Part shown: one piece after another, positions 17,424-25,991 of the stretch | Position numbering within the stretch: position 1 is the stretch's first letter | Layout: every line of letters begins with the position of its first letter | Origin: Flagellimonas lutaonensis | GTDB lineage: Bacteria > Bacteroidota > Bacteroidia > Flavobacteriales > Flavobacteriaceae | Reading direction: 5' to 3' | DNA length: 64,000 nt | Assembly: GCF_000963865.1 (NCBI RefSeq) | Contig: NZ_CP011071.1 | Coordinates: 2,964,001-3,028,000, forward strand | Program-made: the position numbers and the translations under genes | The notes under the pieces: model-generated | Databases searched by the model: none | Told to the model about the DNA's origin: nothing | The model's input: the letters and a program-made list of their open reading frames with translations, nothing else

Positions 17424-18760
17424 GGTTGAGCAAAACAATATATACTTGTATTCTTGGTATGGCCTGTTTTTACGGATGGGGCCAGGAGCTGGCCTACAAT
17501 GGCCCCAAAAAACCGGATGTTGCCCAAGCGCATCAGATGGCTTTTGAGGGCGACCACATCTCTGCAAAAGACCTTCTGCTGAAAATATTGTCCAAGACCC
17601 CCGATGACATACAGGCCCGTTCGCTATTGGCCAACACCTATAGCTGGAGCGGAAAGTACGATGAGGCAAGAAAGCACTTCAACAAAATAACATCCGAAGA
17701 GAGAACCGATAGGGATGTTTGGATTTCGGCCATCAAGAACGAGCTGTATGCAAAAGAAGATGCCACGGCCCTGGGGCTTGCCAATAAGGCCCTATCTTAC
17801 TTAAAAGATGATAATGAAATCGAACGTTTGAAAAACTTGGCCTTAGAGCGAATAACGAACAAGAAGTACCCTGAGAAAGGATGGCACAACCAAGGCCCCG
17901 ATATTACCAACGCCAAAGCTGATTCACTGAAGAAAGACAAGAAGAACACCCTTGAGAATGGCAAAGAAACCGGTAGAGCCACTACCGATGCCGAAGGCAG
18001 GTCAGAAGCATCGGCCGATACAGAAGAATTTCAGAACAGAATAGGCATCAACAATTCATTTACCGTTTTCAGCGAGCGATTTGACCCCCAGGTCTTCTCC
18101 AGTATTTCTTTTAGACGAAAGACCTTGGCCGGAAGCATTATTCCAAAGATCAACTACAGCAATCGTTTGGGCAAGCATGGTGTTCAGTATGATATTGACT
18201 TTTATCCGAAGTTTTCGAAACGTTTCTACGCCTATCTAAACTATGGCCATTCGAATGCAGACATCTACCCCAGGCATAAAATGGGGGGCGATCTGTATGT
18301 AAACCTGCCCGGCGCTTTTGAGTTTTCTGCCGGTGGGCGCTACATTATCACCAATACCCGAGAGGTCAAGGCCATTACCAACTCTTTGGGCCACTACCGG
18401 GGCAACTACTATTTTTCACTGCGTTCGTTTATAACCCCAAGGCCTGATGGCCTTACACGCGTTTCGGGCAATCTATTGGTACGCAAGTACCTTAAGGATG
18501 CCGAGAATTTTTTAGGTGTAAACGTAGGAATGGGCGTGTCACCCGAACTTCGCCAAATCATAGCAGACGATCAGTTGCTGGCAGAGACCCTGTTTTTTAT
18601 TGAATCACAGCGTTTGAACCTTGAATACCAGTTCACTGGAAAGAACGGCCCGAATATCTACCGGGCGCGGTTAGGGGTTCGCAGGCAAGAACTGGCCTCC
18701 GATTTGGGCAACTTCTTTTGGGGCGTTACCGCGGGGTTGGTCTATCAGGTGAAGTTTTAA
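17420..18760 (+). CDS. YaiO-family outer-membrane beta-barrel protein with N-terminal TPRs
   Basis: A 446-residue exported protein. The signal peptide MRLSKTIYTCILGMACFYGW is followed by two or three TPR-like repeats (about 35-140; LLLKILSKTPDDIQARSLLA) and a low-complexity linker (about 160-205). The rest is a beta-barrel of alternating strands ending in VYQVKF, with the C-terminal aromatic residue typical of barrels. It resembles the YaiO family. Its start overlaps the preceding stop (ATGA), so the two are probably co-translated. The likely role is export or surface anchoring of the polysaccharide. Confidence 0.85.
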   Translation: MRLSKTIYTCILGMACFYGWGQELAYNGPKKPDVAQAHQMAFEGDHISAKDLLLKILSKTPDDIQARSLLANTYSWSGKYDEARKHFNKITSEERTDRDVWISAIKNELYAKEDATALGLANKALSYLKDDNEIERLKNLALERITNKKYPEKGWHNQGPDITNAKADSLKKDKKNTLENGKETGRATTDAEGRSEASADTEEFQNRIGINNSFTVFSERFDPQVFSSISFRRKTLAGSIIPKINYSNRLGKHGVQYDIDFYPKFSKRFYAYLNYGHSNADIYPRHKMGGDLYVNLPGAFEFSAGGRYIITNTREVKAITNSLGHYRGNYYFSLRSFITPRPDGLTRVSGNLLVRKYLKDAENFLGVNVGMGVSPELRQIIADDQLLAETLFFIESQRLNLEYQFTGKNGPNIYRARLGVRRQELASDLGNFFWGVTAGLVYQVKF

Positions 18761-18774
18761 GACCGATTGGTTGA

Positions 18775-20067
18775 TTACTTTGATGCCCGGTCTTTTGGTC
18801 GATCAAAAACCCATTTGTCGGCGTACATGCCATAAACCAGTCCGAGTTCATTTTCATAGACATATCGTTCATCCTTGCCGGGGTCAAAGTTTACATTGTA
18901 GACATATACCTTTATGCCGGCATCCCTTAGTTGTAACATCAACTTCTTTTCCCGTTCAATAATACGTCTTGAAACGGCAGCGTACTGAACGTTGTTCACG
19001 GCCAAGAAGTTTAGTTTGTCGCCTTTCAATTTCAACAGTGGTCGTTGTGATATCATGGCCTTGATACCATTTTTGGTGGCTATTTCGATTGCCATGGGGC
19101 TAAAGAGCTCCATGATCAAACGATCTTTATCCACAAACTTCTCTGCAAAGGCAATCGGGTCACTCAACTTGTCCGTTACCAAAATAGCATCAGGATGGGC
19201 GGCAAACCAATCATTGATACCCTGCATATCCAAAGTGGTGTAATCACCATAAATTGTATGCTTTTTGAATTCCTCTAGGCTAGGGGGTAAAGACCCTTTG
19301 TATTCGGTAAAACGCGACCACATGTTCCAGTCGTGTGCGGCCACCAACTTTCCATCGGATGTTTTTATAATGTCCAGCTCAAAAAGACGGAACCCCTTGG
19401 CATAGTTTTGATCCAAGGCCTCTTTTGTATTGGTATAGGCATGGCCGTTTACCTCGCCTCCGGCATGGGCTATGTAGCGGTCTGCACTGGGCTCGAATTC
19501 ATATGTTTCCTTCGGAAAGTAGATTCTGTCGTCTTGTATGTTTTTAGGAATGTCAACTGTAACGCTCGCCCCAATGTCATCAACCCATTCATGGACATCT
19601 TGGCCAAGATTGTGCATAACATAGGCTTGCCGGCCTTTTAAGACACTTAGTTTTGTGAGTCCCAGTTTTGTTAGATCCTTTGATTGGCCGAATGTTCCTT
19701 TTGTGGCCGAATCGTGAACCAAGATGGCAAAATAGGCGCCATTACCATGAAGTTGGCCAAGTACATCGAGTGCCTGTGCTTGTTCTTCTACACTGCCATA
19801 GGTATCAAATGTCCGGAATTCATAGGTAACAGGTGAATTGAAATGTATGATGGTCAGTCCTCTTTGTACGGTCTCTTTTTGGCCTGCAATGGTAAAATCA
19901 CTCCTTTTTTTTGCATTGAAACCATAACTGTTCAGCGTAGCCGAGACTACCTCGGTATTTTTGGCATTTTCTTTTTGTGCAAACGTTGTTGCCGGGCATA
20001 CCATTATAAAACCCGTAAGAAGTAAGGCCACAGCCCTTAGAAAAGAGGATCGGGGTAGGGTATTCAT
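18775..20067 (-). CDS. Exported two-domain protein: ILEI-like domain plus glycerophosphodiester phosphodiesterase
   Basis: A 430-residue exported protein with a signal peptide ending near FAQ (residue 31). Residues about 40-172 resemble the interleukin-like/ILEI (FAM3, PANDER) module: GLTIIHFNSP, TYGSVEEQAQALDVL, GAYFAILVHDSAT and KGRQAYVMHNLG. Residues about 196-430 form a GDPD TIM barrel with H201 (IAHAGG), E230 and D232 (FELDI) and H245 (AAHDW), the expected metal and catalytic residues. It would hydrolyse glycerophosphodiesters in the periplasm. It converges on the polysaccharide locus with a 14-base gap. Given the LTA-synthase-like gene there, a role in trimming a phosphoglycerol-decorated polymer is possible. 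Confidence 0.82.
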   Translation of the reverse strand: MNTLPRSSFLRAVALLLTGFIMVCPATTFAQKENAKNTEVVSATLNSYGFNAKKRSDFTIAGQKETVQRGLTIIHFNSPVTYEFRTFDTYGSVEEQAQALDVLGQLHGNGAYFAILVHDSATKGTFGQSKDLTKLGLTKLSVLKGRQAYVMHNLGQDVHEWVDDIGASVTVDIPKNIQDDRIYFPKETYEFEPSADRYIAHAGGEVNGHAYTNTKEALDQNYAKGFRLFELDIIKTSDGKLVAAHDWNMWSRFTEYKGSLPPSLEEFKKHTIYGDYTTLDMQGINDWFAAHPDAILVTDKLSDPIAFAEKFVDKDRLIMELFSPMAIEIATKNGIKAMISQRPLLKLKGDKLNFLAVNNVQYAAVSRRIIEREKKLMLQLRDAGIKVYVYNVNFDPGKDERYVYENELGLVYGMYADKWVFDRPKDRASK

Positions 20068-20369
20068 AGTTTTATGATCTGTAAAACGGCCTCTAAGCCG
20101 TGGATATCCATTATGGATAGAACGCTATTACCTATGCGTTATTGCTGAAAAACCTGGGGAAAGAACCGTTTAATCGAATTAATGGGAAGATGGTCGAGGG
20201 GCATTTGTTACCGGCTACAGCGCAAATGCTAACATACTGGGGCCATTTCTACATTTTTAGACATTTTACAACAGAAAAATGATGCTTCACCACATTTTGT
20301 TGCCCTGCCATACGGTTTGCTCTAAGTTTAGCGTTGTAATAGCAGTACCGAATTTTAAATTGACCTACA
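20068..20369. other. Intergenic region before the tandem micro-ORFs
   Basis: About 300 bases between the divergent GDPD gene and the first micro-ORF. I see no gene-length frame, only the promoter candidate near its right end. The left part should contain the leftward promoter for the GDPD gene, but no clear TAnnTTTG box was found on that strand. Confidence 0.5.
20296..20330 (+). promoter_or_regulatory. Putative promoter of the tandem micro-ORFs
   Basis: TTTG at 20296-20299 (or TTG at 20300-20302) lies 20-23 bases before TAAGTTTA at 20323-20330, which matches the -7 consensus TAnnTTTG in all but the last base. Transcription would begin about 30 bases before the first micro-ORF ATG at 20370. 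Confidence 0.45.
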
Positions 20370-20468
20370 ATGTTATACGATACCTACGGTGAGGAGTACC
20401 TCGCTTTTCTTCAAGAACTGAACGAAATTTTGAGCATTAACGAATTGGCCGAATTAGACTACCTATAG
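20370..20468 (+). CDS. Micropeptide A (32 aa), tandem paralogue pair
   Basis: An ATG-started frame of 32 codons ending in TAG: an acidic peptide with MLYDTYGE at the start and the core EYLAFLQELNEIL. It shares with the next micro-ORF the spaced pattern Y-x-x-F-(L/I)-x-(E/D)-L-N-(E/D)-I-L and then (L/I)-A-x-L-(D/N). That is 8 identities plus several conservative changes over 21 aligned positions. Two adjacent random frames would not be expected to match this well, so both are likely translated. It is predicted as one amphipathic helix with no signal peptide. The function is unknown and no family is recognised. A promoter candidate precedes it. Confidence 0.62.
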   Translation: MLYDTYGEEYLAFLQELNEILSINELAELDYL

Positions 20469-20500
20469 TCTAACCAACTCTGTGTAAAAATTCTCAAATC

Positions 20501-20596
20501 ATGGAAAATCAACAGAACGAAAACGCCGCTTACCAGACCTTTATCAAAGACTTGAACGATATTTTGATGGGCTATAACATAGCCAAGTTGAACTGA
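20501..20596 (+). CDS. Micropeptide B (31 aa), tandem paralogue pair
   Basis: An ATG-started frame of 31 codons ending in TGA, 32 bases after micropeptide A. It starts MENQQNENAAYQ and has the core AYQTFIKDLNDIL, then NIAKLN. The N-terminal residues differ from A, while the helix core aligns without gaps from the tyrosine onward, as expected for duplication followed by divergence. It lies 36 bases from the 3' end of the oppositely oriented rpoD. Possible roles include a small regulator or partner of a larger protein. Nothing in the sequence decides between them. Confidence 0.62.
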   Translation: MENQQNENAAYQTFIKDLNDILMGYNIAKLN

Positions 20597-20632
20597 TTTA
20601 AGCGATAACAAACCGCTTTCGCAACTTGGGTC

Positions 20633-21496
20633 TTAGCCCAAATAGGTCTTCAATATTTTGCTTTTCGAGTTGTGCCGCAACTTTCGAATGGCTTTTTCCC
20701 TTATTTGTCTGACGCGCTCCCTGGTCAGGTCAAAGGTACTTCCAATTTCTTCAAGGGTCATCGACTGTTGGTCCCCGATTCCGTAGTAAAGCCTTACCAC
20801 ATCTGCCTCGCGAGGCGACAATGTATCCAACGCCCTATTGATTTCAGTGTTCAACGACTGGTGCATCAGATCTTTGTCAGGTCTGGGCGACTCGCTGGTA
20901 TTCAACACATCGTACAGGTTCGAGGTCTCACCTTCCTTTAAGGGCGCATCCATCGAAACATGCCTTCCTGCATTTTTGATGGACTGTTTTACCTCGGTAA
21001 CGGTCATGTCAAGCTCTTTGGCGATTTCTTCTGCAGAGGGCGGTCTTTCGTGTGCCTGCTCCAAATAAGAAAAGGTCTTTTTGATTTTATTGATGGAGCC
21101 GATCTTGTTCAAGGGCAGCCGTACCACCCGCGATTGTTCGGCCAAAGCCTGCAAGATGGATTGGCGGATCCACCAAACGGCGTAAGAGATAAACTTAAAT
21201 CCCCGTGTCTCGTCAAAACGTTTTGCCGCTTTTACCAACCCCACGTTGCCCTCATTGATCAAATCGGGCAGTTTTAGGCCTTGGTTTTGGTATTGTTTGG
21301 CCACCGAGACCACAAATCGTAGGTTGGCATTGGTCAATTTTTCGAGGGCTTTTTGGTCGCCGGCCTTGATTCTGCGCGCCAGCTCAACTTCTTCGTCGGC
21401 GGTGATCAAGTCTATTTTACTGATGTCTTGTAGGTATTTGTCTAGTGATTTTGATTCGCGGTTTGTAACCTGCTTGATAATTTTAAGTTGCCTCAT
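20633..21496 (-). CDS. rpoD: RNA polymerase primary sigma factor
   Basis: The housekeeping sigma-70 of Bacteroidota, which is short (287 aa here) and lacks the long region 1.1 of proteobacterial RpoD. Region 2 is seen as [17 protein letters not shown] and [17 protein letters not shown]. Region 3 is seen as RLPLNKIG and [13 protein letters not shown]. Region 4 has the helix-turn-helix [20 protein letters not shown] followed by EKAIRKLRH. It directs transcription from the TAnnTTTG-type promoters noted elsewhere in the window. It stands alone on this strand. Confidence 0.96.
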   Translation of the reverse strand: MRQLKIIKQVTNRESKSLDKYLQDISKIDLITADEEVELARRIKAGDQKALEKLTNANLRFVVSVAKQYQNQGLKLPDLINEGNVGLVKAAKRFDETRGFKFISYAVWWIRQSILQALAEQSRVVRLPLNKIGSINKIKKTFSYLEQAHERPPSAEEIAKELDMTVTEVKQSIKNAGRHVSMDAPLKEGETSNLYDVLNTSESPRPDKDLMHQSLNTEINRALDTLSPREADVVRLYYGIGDQQSMTLEEIGSTFDLTRERVRQIREKAIRKLRHNSKSKILKTYLG

Positions 21497-21701
21497 TCTT
21501 TTTTATAGGATTGGATTTGTGTGTTGTACAAGAACTCATTATACATTTTTAAGTGCGAATTTCCAAATGACAGCAGTTATTCTTATCAAAAATTTATAAG
21601 CAAGACGACTCATGCGCCCAAAATCCAAAAAATGGGGATAACTTGTTGATAGTATTTTTCGCAAAACCGGAAGTCGATTTTTCACAAGGCATAAAAACAG
21701 C

Positions 21702-21709
21702 TAATTTTG
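21702..21709 (+). promoter_or_regulatory. Possible -7 element (TAATTTTG) of the helicase gene
   Basis: TAATTTTG fits TAnnTTTG but lies only 9-15 bases before the candidate ATGs of the helicase. The leader would be very short or absent, and no clear -33 TTG is seen. Confidence 0.3.
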
Positions 21710-21718
21710 TAAGGTTTG

Positions 21719-23257
21719 ATGCTAATGAAAAGAATTATCCCTGATTTGGAGTTCGAAAAAGAAATCTCAAGAAAAACTTTATACGATTACCAGCTAGAAG
21801 ACCTTGGCAAGATCTTCAAGGCTTTGAAAGAAATGCCCGAGGGCAGCAACCTGTTGTACCAGTTGCCAACGGGTGGCGGCAAAACGGTAGTTTTTTCTGA
21901 GATTACCCGTCGGTACATCGAACAGACCAAAAAGAAGGTGGTTATCTTGACCCACCGGATCGAGCTGAGCAGGCAGACTTCTAAGATGCTCACCGGCTTT
22001 GGGGTGGCCAATAAGGTCATCAACAGTGAGGTCAAAGAATGGGACGACCAAGATGAGTACAGCTGTTTTGTGGCCATGGTCGAGACCCTGAACAACCGCC
22101 TGCAAGAAGAAAAGGTGAGCATCAACAACATCGGGTTGGTCATTATCGACGAGGCCCACTACAACTCGTTCAGAAAGTTGTTCAAGTATTTCGAAGAGGC
22201 CAATATATTGGGCGTTACGGCCACACCTTTGAGTTCGAACATCAAATTGCCCATGAAAGACCATTACCAGAAGTTGATCGTGGGCCGGTCGATCAAGTGG
22301 TTGATAGAAAACGAGTTCTTGGCCAAGGCCAAACTGCATACCTACGATGTAACGCTGCGGTCTTTGAAATTGGGAATCCACGGCGATTATACGGTAAAAT
22401 CGAGCGATGAGTTCTATGGGGCACAAAGTATGCTGGGCAAACTACTGTCGGCCTATGAAGAGATTGCCAAAGGAACCAAAACCTTGATTTTCAACAACGG
22501 TATCAATACCTCCCTGTATGTATACCAGACCTTTAAAAAGGCGGGCTACAATATTCGCCATTTAGACAACCGCAGTTCGACAGCCGAGCGACAAGAAATT
22601 TTGGAGTGGTTCTCGAACACCCCCGATGCCATTGTTACCTCGGTCAGTATTTTGACCACCGGTTTCGATGAACCTACGGTCGAGACCATTATCCTTAACC
22701 GAGCCACACGCTCGTTGACCCTTTATTTTCAGATGATCGGCCGGGGTTCGCGCATCATACCCGGCAAAAACGAGTTCAACGTTATCGATCTAGGAAACAA
22801 CATTGCCCGTTTCGGGCCTTGGGATGAACCCATTGATTGGCAGGAAATTTTCCACTTCCCCGATTTCTATTTGGAGAACATCAAGAATGACGAGGACATC
22901 GAGCGGGAATTTGTCTATGAGATGCCCGCTGAGCTTCGTGCCAAGTTCAGTAAGTCAAAGAACATTGATTTTGATGTGAAGGAAGAATATAAAAAGGTCT
23001 TTGCCCAAGGCCTCAAATCAAAATTGGTGTTGGAGCGCAGCATCGAGCAGCACGCGCAGATATGCGTCGAGAACAGTGAGGATGTCTTCGATGCCCGTAT
23101 GTTGGCCAAAGAGCTGAAAGATGAGATTGCCTACCGTGTACGCCAGTATTCGTACTGCATCATGAACAATACCAAGAACTACAAAGAATGGCTCGAAGAA
23201 GACTATGAGCGCAAGCTCCGTTCCAGCATTTCGAAAAAGTTTGCCGAGATGATGTGA
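21719..23257 (+). CDS. DEAD/DEAH-box (SF2) helicase
   Basis: A 512-residue ATP-dependent nucleic-acid helicase of the type III restriction/UvrB-like SF2 group. The Q-like start is LYDYQLEDLGKI. Walker A is PTGGGKT and motif II is IIDEAHYNSF (DEAH). Motif III is LGVTATPLS. The C-terminal RecA domain has HLDNRSSTAERQE, ILTTGFDEP and QMIGRGSRI (motif VI). A C-terminal extension of about 130 residues is not recognised. The start is taken at ATG 21719; ATG 21725 is equally plausible. Substrate and process are unknown. No nuclease or methyltransferase partner is adjacent, so I do not call it part of a restriction system. Confidence 0.88.
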   Translation: MLMKRIIPDLEFEKEISRKTLYDYQLEDLGKIFKALKEMPEGSNLLYQLPTGGGKTVVFSEITRRYIEQTKKKVVILTHRIELSRQTSKMLTGFGVANKVINSEVKEWDDQDEYSCFVAMVETLNNRLQEEKVSINNIGLVIIDEAHYNSFRKLFKYFEEANILGVTATPLSSNIKLPMKDHYQKLIVGRSIKWLIENEFLAKAKLHTYDVTLRSLKLGIHGDYTVKSSDEFYGAQSMLGKLLSAYEEIAKGTKTLIFNNGINTSLYVYQTFKKAGYNIRHLDNRSSTAERQEILEWFSNTPDAIVTSVSILTTGFDEPTVETIILNRATRSLTLYFQMIGRGSRIIPGKNEFNVIDLGNNIARFGPWDEPIDWQEIFHFPDFYLENIKNDEDIEREFVYEMPAELRAKFSKSKNIDFDVKEEYKKVFAQGLKSKLVLERSIEQHAQICVENSEDVFDARMLAKELKDEIAYRVRQYSYCIMNNTKNYKEWLEEDYERKLRSSISKKFAEMM

Positions 23258-23305
23258 TATCTAGATGTGGGACCGCTTCGCTGTTAGCTATTGGATACTA
23301 GATAT
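23257..23305. repeat. Possible dispersed intergenic palindrome
   Basis: Arms ATATCTAG (23257-23264) and CTAGATAT (23298-23305) flank a GC-richer centre containing GGACCGCTTCGCTGTTAG. The text resembles short elements I recall between genes in flavobacterial genomes. It starts at the last base of the helicase stop codon. No second copy was found in this window. Confidence 0.35.
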
Positions 23306-23349
23306 AATGTTTGTCAGTAATGTATTTATTTGGAATTTGATTTTTGGAT

Positions 23350-24588
23350 ATGTCAAAAATCCTGATCATCGGCCATAACTGGCCCGAACCCTCGACCACC
23401 GCGGCAGGGCATCGGATGCTTCAACTTTTAAAAGCGTTCAGCGAAAGGGATTGCCAAATTTTTTTCGGCACCACAGCTGCCAAAACGGAGTTTTCCATTG
23501 ATTTGTCCGCTCTCGGTGTCCAAGAGGCCCATATCAAGCTCAACGATTCCAGTTTTGATGATTGGGTGGGCAAGCTGCGGCCCGATGTGGTCATTTTCGA
23601 CCGTTTTATGGTAGAAGAGCAGTTTGGGTGGCGTGTGGCCGAAAACGCACCGAATGCCCTTCAGATACTGAATACCGAAGATTTGCATTCGCTACGTCAT
23701 TACCGGGAAACGGCCGTAAAACACGAGAAAGACTTTGCGGTGGCCGACTGGCTCGCCACCGACAGGGCCAAACGCGAAATGGCCAGTGTTTTTCGCTCAG
23801 ACCTGACCTTGGTCGTCAGTATGGTTGAGGCCCAATTTTTGGTCGAAAGGGTAGGGGTGCCCCAAACCCATGTCTTGCACCTGCCCTTTATGCTGCCTCC
23901 GTTGACAGAAAATGAAACGGCCAATTGGCCATCTTTTAAAGAACGGAGCGGGTTTGTCTGCTTTGGCAATGGCAAACATGCCCCGAATGTAGATTCCATC
24001 GTACAACTGAAAACCAAGATTTGCCCCCAGATTAGAGAGCAGTTGCCAAAAGCCACACTATCCGTATATGGGGCCTATCTACCCCAACACATTCAACAAT
24101 TTCATGAAGAAACCCAAGGCTTTTTGGTCAAAGGCTGGGTAGCGGATTTGGATGGCGTATTGAAAAAGGCCCGTATCAATTTGGCGCCCTTACGGTTCGG
24201 GGCGGGCATCAAGGGCAAACTGGTCGATGCCATGCGCAACGGGCTCCCCAGCATCACCACGCCCATCGGGGTCGAGGGCATGCACGCTAATTTGCCATGG
24301 GCAGGGCATGTGGCGACAGACGACAACGATTTTATCAACGCGGCCGTACAGTATTATCAAAACCCCGAACAGTGGCAGCTGGCCCAACAAAAGGGAATCA
24401 ACATCATCAACCAGGTGTATGGTCACGAAAAACTAAAGGGGCGCCTTTTTGCAAAAATCGATGGTATAACAGCTGACTTGAACACCCACCGAGCGCAAAA
24501 CTTTATCGGGCAAATGTTGCAACACCAATCGCTCGCGGCCACGAAGTTTATGGGCAAATGGATTGAGGAAAAGCATAAAAAAACTTAA
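23350..24588 (+). CDS. Family 4-type glycosyltransferase
   Basis: A 412-residue GT-B fold glycosyltransferase. The N-terminal Rossmann domain starts MSKILIIGHNWPEPSTTAAG. The donor-binding C-terminal domain shows GFVCFGNGKHAPNVD, ATLSVYGAY, VKGWVADLDGVLKKARI and the phosphate-binding LRFGAGIKGK. I start it at ATG 23350 because the longer frame begins with a TTG that adds only two residues. The acceptor and donor are unknown. It has no neighbours in polysaccharide synthesis here and overlaps the convergent dehydrogenase gene by 4 bases. Confidence 0.85.
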   Translation: MSKILIIGHNWPEPSTTAAGHRMLQLLKAFSERDCQIFFGTTAAKTEFSIDLSALGVQEAHIKLNDSSFDDWVGKLRPDVVIFDRFMVEEQFGWRVAENAPNALQILNTEDLHSLRHYRETAVKHEKDFAVADWLATDRAKREMASVFRSDLTLVVSMVEAQFLVERVGVPQTHVLHLPFMLPPLTENETANWPSFKERSGFVCFGNGKHAPNVDSIVQLKTKICPQIREQLPKATLSVYGAYLPQHIQQFHEETQGFLVKGWVADLDGVLKKARINLAPLRFGAGIKGKLVDAMRNGLPSITTPIGVEGMHANLPWAGHVATDDNDFINAAVQYYQNPEQWQLAQQKGINIINQVYGHEKLKGRLFAKIDGITADLNTHRAQNFIGQMLQHQSLAATKFMGKWIEEKHKKT

Positions 24589-25751
24589 CCGTAGGCACGG
24601 TCGGCCGCTCGCAACTGTTCAAAATTCGTGGCTCCCAATTGTACCATATTGTTCTGTAGGGCATCCACCAAAATGTTGGCGACATGGTCACCCCCGTATT
24701 GGCCCAATGCCGCCACACCCCAAATAAAAGGCCTGCCCACCAACACAAAATCGGCACCCAGGTATAGTGCCCGCATTACATCCAGACCTGAGCGGACCCC
24801 GCTGTCAAAAAGTATGGGCACCCTGCCGTTTACTTGGTCTACGATGGCGGGGAGGGCCTCGATGGCAGATAGGGCTCCGTTGAACTGTCGCGCCCCGTGG
24901 TTTGACACATAAATACCGTCCATTCCAATATCGATGCACTTTTGGGCATCTTGTGGGTGTAAGATACCTTTTATAACCACGGGGCCGCCCCATGCCTTTT
25001 TTAGCTCTTCGCAGTAGTTCCAATCCAACGTACCGCCCAATCGGTTGCCCACAAAACCGCTCATAAATTTCATGTCGCTATTGTTCACGTAGTGCTCCAC
25101 GGTACGCAAACGGGGCAGTCCACGTCGCAAGGTGTGGTAGCTCCAGACCGGGTGGGTCAGTCCCTGCCAAATGAGTTTGGGGGTGATTTTCGGGGGAATC
25201 GCCAGTCCCGCCCTTTTGCTGCGCTCGCGCCTACTGGCCATGGGCACATCGGCCGTGACCACCAAGGTATGGAAGCCGGCATCTTTGGCACGCTGCAAAA
25301 GCGAGTCGCGCACGGCACGGTCTTTTGGCGGATAGAGTTGAAACCAACCCATGTCACCTACAAGCGGCCCTATGGTTTCGGGGGTCTCTGTGGCCACGGT
25401 GCTCAAACAATAAGGTAGCTGCAAACGGTTGGCGGTGGCCGCCAAATACTGTTCGGCTTTGGGCCAAAGCAGCCCCGTTAACCCTATGGGGGCCATACCG
25501 ATTGGGGCCTTATAGGTTTTGCCAAAAAGGGTGGTCTCGGTGTTTGCTTCTATCGGCCCTTTGCAAAAGCGGGGCAAAAACCGGATGTTCTGAAAAGCGG
25601 TTCGGTTATGTTGCAAAAGAGCTTCGTCTCCCGTACCGGAATCTAAGTACTCCCAGGCGACCCTAGGTACCCTTTTTTTGGCTTTTTGTGCTAGGTCTTC
25701 GATACGGGGATATTGCTTGGCAAACCGCTCCAATTGCTTTTCGTAGGACAT
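24585..25751 (-). CDS. FMN-dependent alpha-hydroxy-acid oxidase/dehydrogenase
   Basis: A 388-residue flavoenzyme of the glycolate oxidase / L-lactate dehydrogenase family, oxidising an L-2-hydroxy acid to the 2-oxo acid. Segments seen are WEYLDSGTGDE, PIGMAPIGLTGLLWP, QLYPPKD, VTADVPMASRRERSKR, VVIKGILHPQDAQ (flavin-binding Lys), YVSNHGARQ (catalytic His and Arg) and ILFDSGVRSGLD. ATG 25751 (MSYEKQLERFAKQYP) is chosen over an upstream TTG. L-lactate is the most likely substrate, but the family label alone does not settle this. Confidence 0.88.
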   Translation of the reverse strand: MSYEKQLERFAKQYPRIEDLAQKAKKRVPRVAWEYLDSGTGDEALLQHNRTAFQNIRFLPRFCKGPIEANTETTLFGKTYKAPIGMAPIGLTGLLWPKAEQYLAATANRLQLPYCLSTVATETPETIGPLVGDMGWFQLYPPKDRAVRDSLLQRAKDAGFHTLVVTADVPMASRRERSKRAGLAIPPKITPKLIWQGLTHPVWSYHTLRRGLPRLRTVEHYVNNSDMKFMSGFVGNRLGGTLDWNYCEELKKAWGGPVVIKGILHPQDAQKCIDIGMDGIYVSNHGARQFNGALSAIEALPAIVDQVNGRVPILFDSGVRSGLDVMRALYLGADFVLVGRPFIWGVAALGQYGGDHVANILVDALQNNMVQLGATNFEQLRAADRAYG

Positions 25752-25771
25752 GGAATGAAAATACAAGAAAA

Positions 25772-25882
25772 ATGGAAGAAACGCTTACGAGAGGGTGGCG
25801 TTACCTTAGCTATTTAAAACCCAGTAGGCTGTTTTTGATATTTTTAAGCGTGCTAAGCAATATCTACAGTGTTCTCAGCTGA
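25772..25882 (+). other. Short hydrophobic ORF (36 codons), possible gene remnant
   Basis: An ATG frame divergent from the dehydrogenase gene encodes METLTRG-like text (MEETLTRGWRYLSYLK) and then a hydrophobic stretch (RLFLIFLSVLSNIYSV) before TGA. It reads like the first residues of a membrane transporter, cut off about 90 bases before the restriction-modification island. It may be a remnant disrupted near the island, a small membrane peptide, or chance. Confidence 0.22.
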
Positions 25883-25971
25883 CTTTTTAGTTTGTTTGTC
25901 AATTGGCGCTGCAGAACGGCACACTCACTGCAATTATTAGGTTAAGAGTTGGCTTGTGTGAATTGTAGGTG

Positions 25972-25987
25972 TGTGTTTCTTTAGTAT
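25972..25987. repeat. Left direct repeat of the restriction-modification island
   Basis: TGTGTTTCTTTAGTAT. It matches the right copy in 15 of 16 bases (fifth base T versus A). Confidence 0.55.
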
Positions 25988-25991
25988 CTGC

